Source of the DNA: Paracoccaceae bacterium | GTDB taxonomy: Bacteria; Pseudomonadota; Alphaproteobacteria; Rhodobacterales; Rhodobacteraceae | DNA: 64,000 nt | Reading direction: 5' to 3' | Assembly (NCBI GenBank): GCA_947476475.1 | Contig: CANJQT010000001.1 | Coordinates: forward strand, 84,597 to 148,596 | Shown: positions 42,605 through 51,715 of the stretch, piece after piece | Position numbering within the stretch: the first letter of the stretch is position 1 | Layout: each line of letters begins with the position of its first letter | Program-made: the position numbers and the translations under genes | The notes under the pieces: generated by a model | Database searches by the model: none | What the model was told of the DNA's origin: nothing | The model's input: only the letters and a program-made list of their open reading frames with translations

Positions 42605-44428
42605 ATGTCTGCTACCGCGCCACGCATCCAGGTGAAGGCACCCCGCCGCGTGCGCCTGGTTCGGGCGGTTGCCGTGGCCCTGTCTCTGACAACGGGGGGC
42701 GGGGCGGCCGCGATCTTCGTTCAGTATTCCGCCGTCAACGGCCTTACGCCGCTCGGTCTGGTCAGCGCCGTCTTCCTGTTCTTCTCGACCACATGGCTGG
42801 CCTGGGGCGCCTGCCTCGGGGTGGTGGGGCTGAAGCCATTCCACCTGCGCCGCCCCTTCACCCATCTGCCGCCCAATGGCCGCACGGTGGTTCTTGTCCC
42901 TGTTTTTAACGAAGACCCGCAAGTAACCTTCGCTCGTGTGGCGGCCATGTATCTTTCGGTGAACAAGGCCACCGCTTTGCCCGTCCATTTCGCCATCTTG
43001 TCAGATACCCGCGACGCCGCCATCGCCAAGGCCGAGGATCTGTGGTTCGCCCGCCTTCTTGATGAAACCGGCGGCGCCGGGCGCATCTTCTACCGCCGAC
43101 GCGCCCAGAACACCGGGCGCAAGGCCGGCAACATCGAGGATTTCTTTGCCCGTTCCGGCGCCGCCTATGATTTCGCCCTGATCCTTGATGCTGACAGCCT
43201 CATGGAAGGCGACACCATCGTCGAAATGATCCGCCGGATGGAAGCCGACCCCGATCTTGGCCTGTTGCAATCCCTGCCTGCTGTAGTGCGCGCCCAGTCG
43301 GTCTTTGGCCGCGTCATGCAGTTCGCCGCGGCCTTCTTTTCGCCGGTCTTCTCGCGCGGGCTGGCGCGGATGCAGGGCCATACTGGCCCATTCTGGGGCC
43401 ACAACGCCATGGTCCGGGTGCCCGCTTTCGTCGCTTCGTGCGGCCTGCCCGTCCTGTCCGGCCCGCCGCCGTTCGGCGGCCACATCCTCAGCCATGATTA
43501 CGTCGAGGCCGCGCTGCTGGCGCGCGCGGGCTGGAAGGTCCGGCTCGATACCGACCTGAAGGGCTCCTACGAAGAAGGCCCCGAAAGCATCGTCGAACAT
43601 GCCAAGCGTGACCGCCGCTGGTGTCAGGGCAACCTTCAACACCTGCGCATCATCGCAGCCCCCGGCTTGCGCAAATGGAGCCGCTTCGTCTTTTTGCAAG
43701 GCGTCTTTTCCTATATCGCCCCGGTCCTGTGGGCGGGTTTCCTGATCACTGTGGTGACCGACCGTGTCACCGCCCCGCCGCCCGATTACTTCCCTGATCC
43801 GCACCAGTTCTTCCCCGTCTTTCCCAGCGACGAAACCGCCAAGGCGATCGGTCTGGCCATCGGCATCTTCGGCCTTCTGATAATGCCCAAACTGCTGACC
43901 GCGACCGAGGCGATCGTGACCCGCCGCACCCGCCAGTTCGGTGGCACCTTCAACGCCCTGCTGTCGGTGCTGGCCGATTTCATCCTGCTCAGCATCATGG
44001 CCCCGGTCCTGATGGCCTACCAGACCCGCTCGGTGTTTCAGGTGTTGATGGGGCGCGATGGCGGCTGGCCGCCGAACCGGCGTGGCGGTGCCACCCTGAC
44101 CGTGGCCGAAGCCTGGGAAGCAAGCCGCTTCATCGTCTTTTCAGGGGTTGTCGGCCTTGTCGTCGCCCATTTCCTGACCGTCCATATCATCCTTTGGGTG
44201 TTGCCGGTTCTGGTGCCGATGATCTTTTCACCACTGATCATCTCCTGGACCTCGCGCCTTGTCGCGCCGTCCAGCCACCGCGCCCGGCTGTTCACCACCC
44301 CCGAAGAAATCCACACCCCGCCGATTCTGGCCCTGCATGACGAAATCCTCGCGCGCTGGGAAAAGATCGCCCGCACACCCGAAGCCGGCGCAGATACGCC
44401 CGGCCTGATGGAGCCAGCCCGTGCCTGA
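42605..44428 (+). CDS. opgH: Glucans biosynthesis glucosyltransferase OpgH/MdoH
   Basis: Inner-membrane family-2 glycosyltransferase (607 aa) that polymerises UDP-glucose into periplasmic glucan. Two helices lie at the N-terminus, then a cytoplasmic GT2 domain: LVPVFNEDPQVTF, the catalytic DADSLMEGD, and the QxxRW-type motif RDRRWCQGNLQHL near residue 340. Several helices follow at the C-terminus. The N-terminal extension found in the ~850 aa enterobacterial protein is missing. It overlaps opgC by eight bases. Confidence 0.94.
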   Translation: MSATAPRIQVKAPRRVRLVRAVAVALSLTTGGGAAAIFVQYSAVNGLTPLGLVSAVFLFFSTTWLAWGACLGVVGLKPFHLRRPFTHLPPNGRTVVLVPVFNEDPQVTFARVAAMYLSVNKATALPVHFAILSDTRDAAIAKAEDLWFARLLDETGGAGRIFYRRRAQNTGRKAGNIEDFFARSGAAYDFALILDADSLMEGDTIVEMIRRMEADPDLGLLQSLPAVVRAQSVFGRVMQFAAAFFSPVFSRGLARMQGHTGPFWGHNAMVRVPAFVASCGLPVLSGPPPFGGHILSHDYVEAALLARAGWKVRLDTDLKGSYEEGPESIVEHAKRDRRWCQGNLQHLRIIAAPGLRKWSRFVFLQGVFSYIAPVLWAGFLITVVTDRVTAPPPDYFPDPHQFFPVFPSDETAKAIGLAIGIFGLLIMPKLLTATEAIVTRRTRQFGGTFNALLSVLADFILLSIMAPVLMAYQTRSVFQVLMGRDGGWPPNRRGGATLTVAEAWEASRFIVFSGVVGLVVAHFLTVHIILWVLPVLVPMIFSPLIISWTSRLVAPSSHRARLFTTPEEIHTPPILALHDEILARWEKIARTPEAGADTPGLMEPARA

Positions 44429-45662
44429 CAGAACCATGACCGCTGCCGCGCCGCCCATGGCCGCGCGCGCCGATGCTGCACCCGACAATGTGGTCACGAT
44501 CCATCCCGCCGTGCCTGCGCCCACCCGTAAGGCCCGCGACCGGCGCATCGATTTCTTCCGTGGCCTCGCGCTGGCGATGATCTTCATCAACCATGTGCCT
44601 GGCACGATTTATGAAACCCTGACCAGCCGTAATTTCGGCTTTTCCGACGCGGCCGAGGCTTTTGTCTTCATCTCGGGCACCTCGGCGGCGCTGGCCTATG
44701 CCGGGGTCATGGCCGGGCCGAAACTCTGGCCCGGCGTTGCCCGCATCTGGGCGCGCGCCTGGACGCTCTACCTTGTGCATCTGCTGGTGACGGTCTGGGT
44801 GATCGGCATCACCGCAGCCACTTTCCGCTGGGGTGGCGACACCACGCTGATGCTGCGCGACAACGTGCAGTATCTGTTCAAGGATCTGTCCGGCTTCCTG
44901 ACCGGATTGCCGCTGATGACCCATCAGGTCGGCTATGTGAACATCCTGCCGATGTATGCGGTGCTGCTGCTGGCTTGCCCTGCGCTGATCATTGCCGGGC
45001 GCAGCTACCCGCGGCTGACGCTGGCCGCATCAGTGGCCCTTTGGCTCGTCTCGGGCACGATCCGGCTTGATCTGCCGAATTTCCCGACCCCCGGCGGATG
45101 GTTTCTCAACCCGCTCTCCTGGCAACTTCTGTTTGTCCTTGGCCTTCTGACCGGTCTGGCGCTGCGCAAGGGCGAACGGTTCGTGCCGCGCCACCCGGTC
45201 TTGATAGCCCTGTCGGCTGGTATCCTGATCCTGTCGCTGGTCTGGCTGAAAGTGCCAGCTTTCGGTGTCCACGCCAATGCGGTGTTGGGCAAGCTTGCCA
45301 CCCTCGGCTTTCCGATGGTGATCCGCGATTTCGACAAGACCTATCTTGCGGTCCCTCGGCTTTTTCACGCGCTGGCTCTGGTCTACCTGATGTCGGCCCT
45401 TCCCGCCGTGCGCAGCCTGTCGAACAGCCGCTGGGTCGAACCCGTCGCCCTTCTTGGCCGTCAGGCCCTGCCGGTTTTTGCACTGGGCTCGATCCTTTCG
45501 TTCGCAGCGCGTTCGGGCAAACTTCTGATTGGCGACAGTTTGGCGCTGGACAGCGCCCTCATCCTTGCCGGCCTGGTCCTCATGTATGTCTTTGCCTGGC
45601 TGCGCGAGAAATCCCGCGCGGTCATCGCCGCTGCAGGCGCCCCCAGCACGCGCGCAATCTGA
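44421..45662 (+). CDS. opgC: OpgC-type acyltransferase (glucan succinylation)
   Basis: Membrane protein of 413 aa with about ten helices. The segment RRIDFFRGLALAMIFINHVP at ~41-60 and SDAAEAFVFISGTSAALAYA are the OpgC/acyltransferase-3-like signature. OpgC transfers succinyl groups onto periplasmic glucans. The GTG start at 44421 overlaps the opgH stop. Its place after opgG and opgH matches the known Rhodobacter sphaeroides opg operon. Confidence 0.92.
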   Translation: MPDRTMTAAAPPMAARADAAPDNVVTIHPAVPAPTRKARDRRIDFFRGLALAMIFINHVPGTIYETLTSRNFGFSDAAEAFVFISGTSAALAYAGVMAGPKLWPGVARIWARAWTLYLVHLLVTVWVIGITAATFRWGGDTTLMLRDNVQYLFKDLSGFLTGLPLMTHQVGYVNILPMYAVLLLACPALIIAGRSYPRLTLAASVALWLVSGTIRLDLPNFPTPGGWFLNPLSWQLLFVLGLLTGLALRKGERFVPRHPVLIALSAGILILSLVWLKVPAFGVHANAVLGKLATLGFPMVIRDFDKTYLAVPRLFHALALVYLMSALPAVRSLSNSRWVEPVALLGRQALPVFALGSILSFAARSGKLLIGDSLALDSALILAGLVLMYVFAWLREKSRAVIAAAGAPSTRAI

Positions 45663-45775
45663 GTGCCATGGGCCAGACGTTTTTGGCCGGGCAAAGGCCT
45701 TCTGGGTCCGTTTTGAGCCAAAGGCCAACCTTCGCCGCAACATGACAACGGCTGCGATGGATCACGCGTGGAGGG

Positions 45776-46255
45776 TCAACCGCGCCGCGCGGCCTCGATC
45801 GCGGCAACGTCGATTTTCGTCATTTCCATCATCGCCGCAAACGCGCGTCTTGCTTCATCGCCGCCTGCGTCCAGCGCCTCGATCAGCACGCGCGGCGTGA
45901 TTTGCCAGTTGACGCCCCATTTGTCCTTGCACCAGCCGCAGGCGCTTTCCTGACCACCATTGCCGACGATGGCGTTCCAGTAGCGATCCGTCTCCTGTTG
46001 GTCGTCTGTGGCGATCTGGAACGAGAAGGCTTCGTTGTGTTTGAACGCAGGCCCGCCATTGAGGCCCAGGCACGGGATGCCGGAGACGGTGAACGCGACG
46101 GTCAGCACGTCACCCGTCTTGCCGGACGGGTAGCCACCGGGTGCGCGCGTGACGGCACCTACCCAGCTATCCGGAAAAGTCTCGGCGTAGAAGCTGGCTG
46201 CCGCCTCGGCGTCTGTGTCATACCATAGGCAGATCGTGTTCTTGGCAGTTGCCAT
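45776..46255 (-). CDS. VOC-superfamily PhnB-like protein
   Basis: 159 aa protein of the PhnB/3-demethylubiquinone-methyltransferase-like glyoxalase fold. Characteristic parts are TICLWYDTDAEAAASFYAET, LTVAFTVSGIPCLGLNGGPA, and WCKDKWGVNWQITP. The family has no general known function. ATG 46255 is chosen; the ORF extended to 46372 lacks family sequence. It is convergent with opgC and divergent from the Rieske gene. Confidence 0.9.
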   Translation of the reverse strand: MATAKNTICLWYDTDAEAAASFYAETFPDSWVGAVTRAPGGYPSGKTGDVLTVAFTVSGIPCLGLNGGPAFKHNEAFSFQIATDDQQETDRYWNAIVGNGGQESACGWCKDKWGVNWQITPRVLIEALDAGGDEARRAFAAMMEMTKIDVAAIEAARRG

Positions 46256-46635
46256 GGCTTGCCTTTTCGCCTTTCGCAGCCAATCCAGCCCCGGTTTCCC
46301 GCGTGCTCCAGCACGCCCATATTTGGCTTCAAGGGCATGTGACAAACTTTGTACGCGCCCGTCCACACACATTTCGCGGCAATGCCCTGAAAACAGTCGT
46401 CGCCGGTTCCAGTTTGGGCCTGCCGCTCATCCAGGACGATGTTCCGCTTGCGTCAAGAACAGCGGCTGCCCAACCTCGGCCTCGCCCAGCCGAGCGGACT
46501 TCATGCCTTGGCGCCTTGATTGGCGCAGGCCGCCGACAGCCCGAAAATCCCTCGCAACAGCCGCCCCTTTTGTGCCATCCTTCCCCCGACCGACCGACCG
46601 ACCGACCAAGCGCCGTCCGCGATACAGAGGATGCC
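46256..46635. other. 380-base gap upstream of the Rieske oxygenase gene
   Basis: Divergent promoter region between the PhnB-like and Rieske genes. It contains a short tandem repeat of CCGA at 46586-46605 and an AGAGGA ribosome-binding site just before ATG 46636. An in-frame extension of the Rieske ORF runs back to 46249 but is low-quality Pro/Arg-rich sequence. No clear promoter boxes were recognised. Confidence 0.45.
46586..46605. repeat. Tetranucleotide tandem repeat (CCGA) x5
   Basis: Five perfect CCGA units, followed by a partial CC, end 30 bases before the Rieske start codon. Such tracts are prone to slippage, and at this position a change would alter promoter or 5' UTR spacing rather than the reading frame. 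Confidence 0.85.
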
Positions 46636-47769
46636 ATGACCCGCCACACCGCCCTCAGTCCCGCCGCCGAACTTCACGCCAACGTTTCGGTGCCCTTCAA
46701 TCAGGCGCGCGCCATGCCGAAGTCGGTCTATACCTCGCCCGATTTCCTGGCGCTGGAGCAAAAGCACATCTTCGCCCATGACTGGCTGTCGGCGGGCCGC
46801 GCCGATGCGCTGCCCAATCCCGGCGACTATCTGACAATGCAGATCGCGGGCGAACCGATCATCGTGCTGCGTGACCGCGACGGGCAGTTGCGCGCGATGT
46901 CGAACGTCTGCCGCCACCGCATGTCCACCCTGCTGGAAGGGCGCGGCAATGTCCGCTCGATCGTCTGCCCCTATCACGCCTGGACCTACAACCTTGACGG
47001 CAGCTTGCGCGGCGCCCCCGCGATGGCCCTGAACGAAGGCTTCTGCAAGGACCAGATCGCCCTGCCCACCGTGCGCTGTGCCGAATGGCTGGGCTGGATC
47101 ATGGTTACGCTGAACCCAGACGCCCCCGACCCGCAAGTGGCACTGAAGGATGTCGAAAACCTGGTTGGCTACCTCGACATGGCCAGCTACCGCGAAACCT
47201 TCCGTGAAAGCTTCCGCTGGGCCACCAACTGGAAAGTGCTGGCCGAGAATTTCATGGAAAGCTACCATCTTCCGGTCTGCCATCAGGGCACGATCGGCGG
47301 CGCGGTCGATCTGCTTAAAATGACCTGCCCTAAAGGGTCTCCGGCCTTCAACTATCACTACATCGTCAAGAACGACACGATTCCCCTGTCGCTAGCGCAT
47401 CCCTCCAACACTCGCCTGCAAGGCGACCAGCGCCGCATCACCTGGCTTCTGTCGATCTACCCATCGCTGCTGATCACGCTCACGCCGGGCTATTTCTGGT
47501 ATCTCTGCCTGACCCCCGACGGGCCGGGCCATGTCAATGTTCTCTTCGGTGGCGGGATGAGCACCGACTGGTGCGCCGACCCGCAGGCCGAAAGCCACCT
47601 CGCGGCGGTCAAGGCGCTGCTGGATGACGTGAATGACGAGGACAAGGGCTGCACCGAAAAGGTCTATCGGGGTCTTTGTTCCGCACTCGCCACACCGGGG
47701 CCGCTTTCGCATCTCGAACGACCGAACTTCGAGTTCGCCCAATATCTTGCCAGTCGGGTTCCGGTCTGA
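46636..47769 (+). CDS. Rieske [2Fe-2S] aromatic ring-hydroxylating-type oxygenase alpha subunit
   Basis: 377 aa oxygenase. The Rieske cluster ligands are C and H in NVCRHRMSTLL and C and H in VCPYHAWTY. The mononuclear iron histidines lie in LAENFMESYHLPVCHQG, with the usual bridging Asp region later. The group includes ring-hydroxylating dioxygenases and the choline or carnitine monooxygenases that act on quaternary amines. A reductase gene is not adjacent. The start is ATG 46636 behind AGAGGA. Substrate uncertain; a non-aromatic amine would suit the surrounding genes. Confidence 0.88.
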   Translation: MTRHTALSPAAELHANVSVPFNQARAMPKSVYTSPDFLALEQKHIFAHDWLSAGRADALPNPGDYLTMQIAGEPIIVLRDRDGQLRAMSNVCRHRMSTLLEGRGNVRSIVCPYHAWTYNLDGSLRGAPAMALNEGFCKDQIALPTVRCAEWLGWIMVTLNPDAPDPQVALKDVENLVGYLDMASYRETFRESFRWATNWKVLAENFMESYHLPVCHQGTIGGAVDLLKMTCPKGSPAFNYHYIVKNDTIPLSLAHPSNTRLQGDQRRITWLLSIYPSLLITLTPGYFWYLCLTPDGPGHVNVLFGGGMSTDWCADPQAESHLAAVKALLDDVNDEDKGCTEKVYRGLCSALATPGPLSHLERPNFEFAQYLASRVPV

Positions 47770-47811
47770 ACCGCCCCTATCTGCAAGAAGTCGGCATCCC
47801 GCCTGAAATCC

Positions 47812-47840
47812 GTCACTTTAGCGGCTGGGGCGGTCACTTT
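47812..47840. promoter_or_regulatory. Direct repeat GTCACTTT x2, 21 bases apart, upstream of cphB
   Basis: GTCACTTT at 47812-47819 recurs at 47833-47840. A spacing of 21 bases is two helical turns, so a dimeric activator or repressor could bind both copies on one face. They lie about 155 bases upstream of the cyanophycinase start. Chance occurrence cannot be excluded. Confidence 0.3.
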
Positions 47841-47993
47841 CACGGTTGGGCAAGCGCGGATCGGCAGGATTGCCCCTTGCGGCGGCGGTTTTCAGGCTCC
47901 AAACTAAACGAAATGGGGCTGTTTCGCATGAGTTGTGCAGCGGACCGAATGCTCACCGGCCCTCTTGCGCCGACAACTGGAATATACGCCTGA

Positions 47994-48872
47994 ATGTGCC
48001 CCGCACCCATCACCGCCAATCAGAACCGAGGTTTCATTATCCCGATCGGTGGAGGGGAGGACCGGGTCAAAGAACGGCACATCCATCGCCGCTTCGTCGA
48101 ACTTTCGGGCGGCGCGGGCGCTGACATAGTCGTGATCCCCACCGCCTCCGAACTGGAAACCACCGGGCAGGACTATAACCGGATCTTCCGCGATCTGGGC
48201 GCGGCGCAGGTGGATTTCCTTCCCATCACCCAGCGCGCCGACTGCGACAATCCCCGCTATCTGGAGATGCTGGACCGCGCCACCGGCATCTTCCTGACCG
48301 GCGGCAACCAGTTGCGCCTGTCGACGATCCTTGGTGGCACCGGCATTGCCCAGAAGATCCGCCGTCGCAATGCCGCAGGCGCTGCGGTTGCCGGCACTTC
48401 GGCCGGGGCCTCGATCATGTCGGAACATATGATCGCGGGCGGCGACAGCAATTCCGCACCCGCCGAAGGTGCGGTCAGCCTGGCACCCGGCCTTGGCCTG
48501 ACCAACGCCGTGATCATCGACCAGCACTTCACCCAGCGCAACCGGCTGGGGCGCCTGCTGGCGGCATCAAGCTACAATCCTTTCCTCATCGGTCTTGGCA
48601 TCGACGAGGATACCGCCGCCTTCATCGGCCCCGACGGGGTGTTCGAAGTGGTGGGGTCTGGCACCGTCACGGTGGTTGACGCCTCTGGCCTTACCCATTC
48701 CTCAATGTGGGATGCGAGCCCCGGACAGGCGTTGACTCTTCTCGGCCTCAAAGTCGATGTGATGGGCGAAGGATGCCGCTATGATCTGGAAAACCGTCAC
48801 GCATTTCCGCCCGATGAACATGCCGCCTTCTGCGCCTTGCCTGGCGCACCGGGGTACGACAAGCCACACTAG
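47994..48872 (+). CDS. cphB: Cyanophycinase
   Basis: S51-family serine peptidase of 292 aa that cuts cyanophycin into beta-Asp-Arg dipeptides. The N-terminal GFIIPIGGGEDRV, the nucleophile elbow AGTSAGASIM (Ser in GTSAGA) and FLTGGNQLRL match the family. IDQHFTQRNRLGRLL and GLGIDEDTAAF complete the pattern. No signal peptide was seen, so this is the intracellular type, fitting storage-polymer mobilisation. It is followed 28 bases later by cyanophycin synthetase. No isoaspartyl dipeptidase gene lies in the window. Confidence 0.95.
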   Translation: MCPAPITANQNRGFIIPIGGGEDRVKERHIHRRFVELSGGAGADIVVIPTASELETTGQDYNRIFRDLGAAQVDFLPITQRADCDNPRYLEMLDRATGIFLTGGNQLRLSTILGGTGIAQKIRRRNAAGAAVAGTSAGASIMSEHMIAGGDSNSAPAEGAVSLAPGLGLTNAVIIDQHFTQRNRLGRLLAASSYNPFLIGLGIDEDTAAFIGPDGVFEVVGSGTVTVVDASGLTHSSMWDASPGQALTLLGLKVDVMGEGCRYDLENRHAFPPDEHAAFCALPGAPGYDKPH

Positions 48873-48900
48873 ACTTACCTGACAGGAAGGAGACCCGCCC

Positions 48901-51702
48901 ATGAAGATTGTCTCGACCAACGTTTTTGTCGGTCCGAATATCTGGGCGGGGTTTCCCGTCATCCGCCATGTCGTTGATCTTGGGGTGCTGGAAGACTGGC
49001 CCTCTGCAAAGATTGGCGATGCCTGGATCGAAGCCTTGGTCGAAGCCCTTCCCGGCCTGCGCGATCACGGGTGTTCCTACCGCGAGGCGGGCGGGCTGAT
49101 CCGGCGCCTGCGCGAAGGCGAGGGCACCTGGCTGGGCCATATTGCCGAACATGTGGCGCTGGAAATTCAGGGGGTGGCCGGGTCCGAAGTGACCTTCGGG
49201 CGCACACGCGGAACCGGCGTGAAGGGGCAATACAACCTTGTCTATGAATACCGCCAGCGCGATGTGGGGCTTGATGCGGGGCGGCTCGCCATCCGGCTGT
49301 TGATGCATCTGCTGCCCGCCGATCTGAAGAACAAGACCGACTATGACTATGACCCTGAATTTGACTTCCCGGCAGAACTGAAAAGCTTCGTTCTGTCTGC
49401 ACAGCGCCGCGAATTCGGCCCATCGACCGGCTCCTTGGTCAAGGCTGCTGAAGAACGCGACATTCCCTGGATCCGCCTGAACAGCAATTCGCTGGTTCAG
49501 TTCGGCCATGGCAAGTACCAGCAGCGTATTCAGGCCACCATCACCAGCCAGACCAAACATATCGCGGTCGAGATTTCCTGTGACAAGGAAGATACTCACA
49601 ATATGCTGAATGACCTTGGCCTGCCGGTTCCCCAGCAGCGTCTGGTCTATTCCCCCCGCGATGCGGTGCGCGCCGCCCACCGCATCGGCTTTCCGGTTGT
49701 GGTCAAGCCGCTTGATGGCAACCACGGGCGCGGCGTGTCGATCAATCTGATGACCGACGCGCAGGTTGAAGTGGCTTTTGGCGAGGCCAAGGAACAATCG
49801 AAAAGCCGCGGCATACTGGTCGAACAGTTCGTGACAGGCATGGATCACCGCATGCTGGTGGTGAACGGCGAACTGGTGGCGGTAGCCAAGCGCGTGCCCG
49901 GCCATGTGATGGGTGACGGCAAACATACCATCGCCGAACTGATCGACATCGTGAACAGCGACCCGCGCCGCGGTATCGGCCACGAAAAGGTGCTGACCAA
50001 TCTGGAACTGGACAATCAGGCCGAACGGCTTCTGGCAGATGCGGGCCATACCGCCCAGACGGTCCTGCCGAAGGGCGAGGTGTTCTACCTGCGCTCGACC
50101 GCGAACCTTTCCACCGGCGGTACCGCGATCGACATGACCGATGTCTGCCACCCCGACAACAAGGATATGGCGGAACGCACGATCAAGGCCGTGGGCCTTG
50201 ACGTGGGCGGCGTCGATTTTCTGACCGCCGACATCACCAAAAGCTACAAGGACATCGGCGGCGCGATTGTCGAGGTGAACGCGGCCCCCGGTTTCCGCAT
50301 GCATGTGGCCCCGTCCGAAGGCAAGCCGCGCGACGTGTCGGGCAAGGTCATCGACATGCTCTTCCCGCCGGGCACTCAGGCGCGCATCCCGATAGCGGCG
50401 ATCACCGGCACCAACGGCAAGACGACAACCAGCCGGATGATGGCCCACATCATGAAGTCCTCGGGCCGGATCGTTGGCATGACCTCGACCGACGGGGTCT
50501 ATGTGGACGGCAAGCTGACGGTGAAGGGCGACATGACCGGACCCGCGTCGGCGCAGATGGTGCTGCGTGATCCGTCCGTCGATTTCGCCGTGATGGAAAC
50601 CGCGCGCGGTGGCCTTGTGCGATCTGGCCTGGGCTATCAGCGCAGCGATGTGGCGGCCTGCCTGAACGTGACGTCCGACCATCTGGGCATGGGCGGCATC
50701 AACACCGTCGAGGAACTGGCGGTCGTCAAGCGCGTGGTGGTGGAAACCGCCACCGATACAGTGGTGCTGAATGCCGACGATCTGCACTGCCTTCGCATGG
50801 CCGATTTCAGCCACGCGACCCACATCTGTTATGTGACGATGAATTCCGATCACCCGCTGGTCAAGGAACACATCCGCGCGGGCGGCCGCGCTGTTGTTCT
50901 GGAAAAGGCGATGAACGGCGATATGATCACCATCTATTCCAAGGGCCTGCATCTGCCGGTTCTATGGTCGCACCTGATCCCCGCGACGCTGGAAGGCAAA
51001 GCGCTTTACAACGTCCAGAACGCCATGTTCGCTACTGCCATGGCCTTCAGCTTCGGCCTTGATCTGGACAATATCCGCCATGGCCTGCGGACCTTCGACA
51101 CCAGCTTCTTCCAGGCCCCGGGCCGCACGAACGTGTTCGACGAACATCCGTTCAAGGTCATCCTCGATTACGGCCACAACCCCGCCGCCATCGCCGCGAT
51201 GAGCGATCTGGCCGACCGGCTGGATGTAAAGGGCCGCCGTCTGGTTGTGGCTGCCATGCCCGGCGACCGCCGGGACGAAGACATCATCGCCGCGGCAAAA
51301 GAACTGGCGGGCCATTTCGATCATTACTACCTCAAGCCCGACGATGACCGTCGCGGCAGGGGCGAAATGGAAGTGCCGAAGATGATCCGCGAGGCGCTGC
51401 TGCAAAGTGGCGTCAAGGACGACCAGATCACCCTTGTTCCAAGCGAGGTGGAAGGCATCGAGCGCGGCCTGTCGGCAGCTCAGGCCGGCGATCTTCTGGT
51501 GGTCTTTGCCGACGAACTTGCCCGGTCCTGGAAGCAGATCATCTATTTCAAGAAGGCCGAGCGTGAAGCGGAAGCGCCCGCCACGGCCAAGCCTGAAAAA
51601 CCGGCTGTGGCGTTCGAAGAACTGCTGGCTGGCGGCGATACGCTCATCCGCGACGAACGCGGGGTGCGTCTGGCCAAAGGCGTGAACGAAGAAGCAGACT
51701 GA
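48901..51702 (+). CDS. cphA: Cyanophycin synthetase
   Basis: 933 aa enzyme that builds the multi-L-arginyl-poly-L-aspartate storage polymer using ATP. Domains in order: an N-terminal CphA domain (~1-165), an ATP-grasp domain (~210-480, with GFPVVVKPLDGNHGRGVSIN and VEVNAAPGFRMH) that adds aspartate, and a Mur-ligase-like domain (~495-875, P-loop GTNGKTTT at 503-510, LDYGHNPAAI) that adds arginine. The last ~60 residues (from EREAEAPATAKPEKPAVAF) form a short extension. Length is slightly above the usual ~870-900. The ribosome-binding site is AGGAAGGAG. It forms an operon with cphB and the next gene. Confidence 0.96.
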   Translation: MKIVSTNVFVGPNIWAGFPVIRHVVDLGVLEDWPSAKIGDAWIEALVEALPGLRDHGCSYREAGGLIRRLREGEGTWLGHIAEHVALEIQGVAGSEVTFGRTRGTGVKGQYNLVYEYRQRDVGLDAGRLAIRLLMHLLPADLKNKTDYDYDPEFDFPAELKSFVLSAQRREFGPSTGSLVKAAEERDIPWIRLNSNSLVQFGHGKYQQRIQATITSQTKHIAVEISCDKEDTHNMLNDLGLPVPQQRLVYSPRDAVRAAHRIGFPVVVKPLDGNHGRGVSINLMTDAQVEVAFGEAKEQSKSRGILVEQFVTGMDHRMLVVNGELVAVAKRVPGHVMGDGKHTIAELIDIVNSDPRRGIGHEKVLTNLELDNQAERLLADAGHTAQTVLPKGEVFYLRSTANLSTGGTAIDMTDVCHPDNKDMAERTIKAVGLDVGGVDFLTADITKSYKDIGGAIVEVNAAPGFRMHVAPSEGKPRDVSGKVIDMLFPPGTQARIPIAAITGTNGKTTTSRMMAHIMKSSGRIVGMTSTDGVYVDGKLTVKGDMTGPASAQMVLRDPSVDFAVMETARGGLVRSGLGYQRSDVAACLNVTSDHLGMGGINTVEELAVVKRVVVETATDTVVLNADDLHCLRMADFSHATHICYVTMNSDHPLVKEHIRAGGRAVVLEKAMNGDMITIYSKGLHLPVLWSHLIPATLEGKALYNVQNAMFATAMAFSFGLDLDNIRHGLRTFDTSFFQAPGRTNVFDEHPFKVILDYGHNPAAIAAMSDLADRLDVKGRRLVVAAMPGDRRDEDIIAAAKELAGHFDHYYLKPDDDRRGRGEMEVPKMIREALLQSGVKDDQITLVPSEVEGIERGLSAAQAGDLLVVFADELARSWKQIIYFKKAEREAEAPATAKPEKPAVAFEELLAGGDTLIRDERGVRLAKGVNEEAD

Positions 51703-51715
51703 TCGGACAAACAAC

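Noticed and set aside
48748-50952. 734-codon minus-strand open frame
   Set aside because: It is fully antisense to cphA; His/Gln/Asp-rich composition is a by-product of codon bias.
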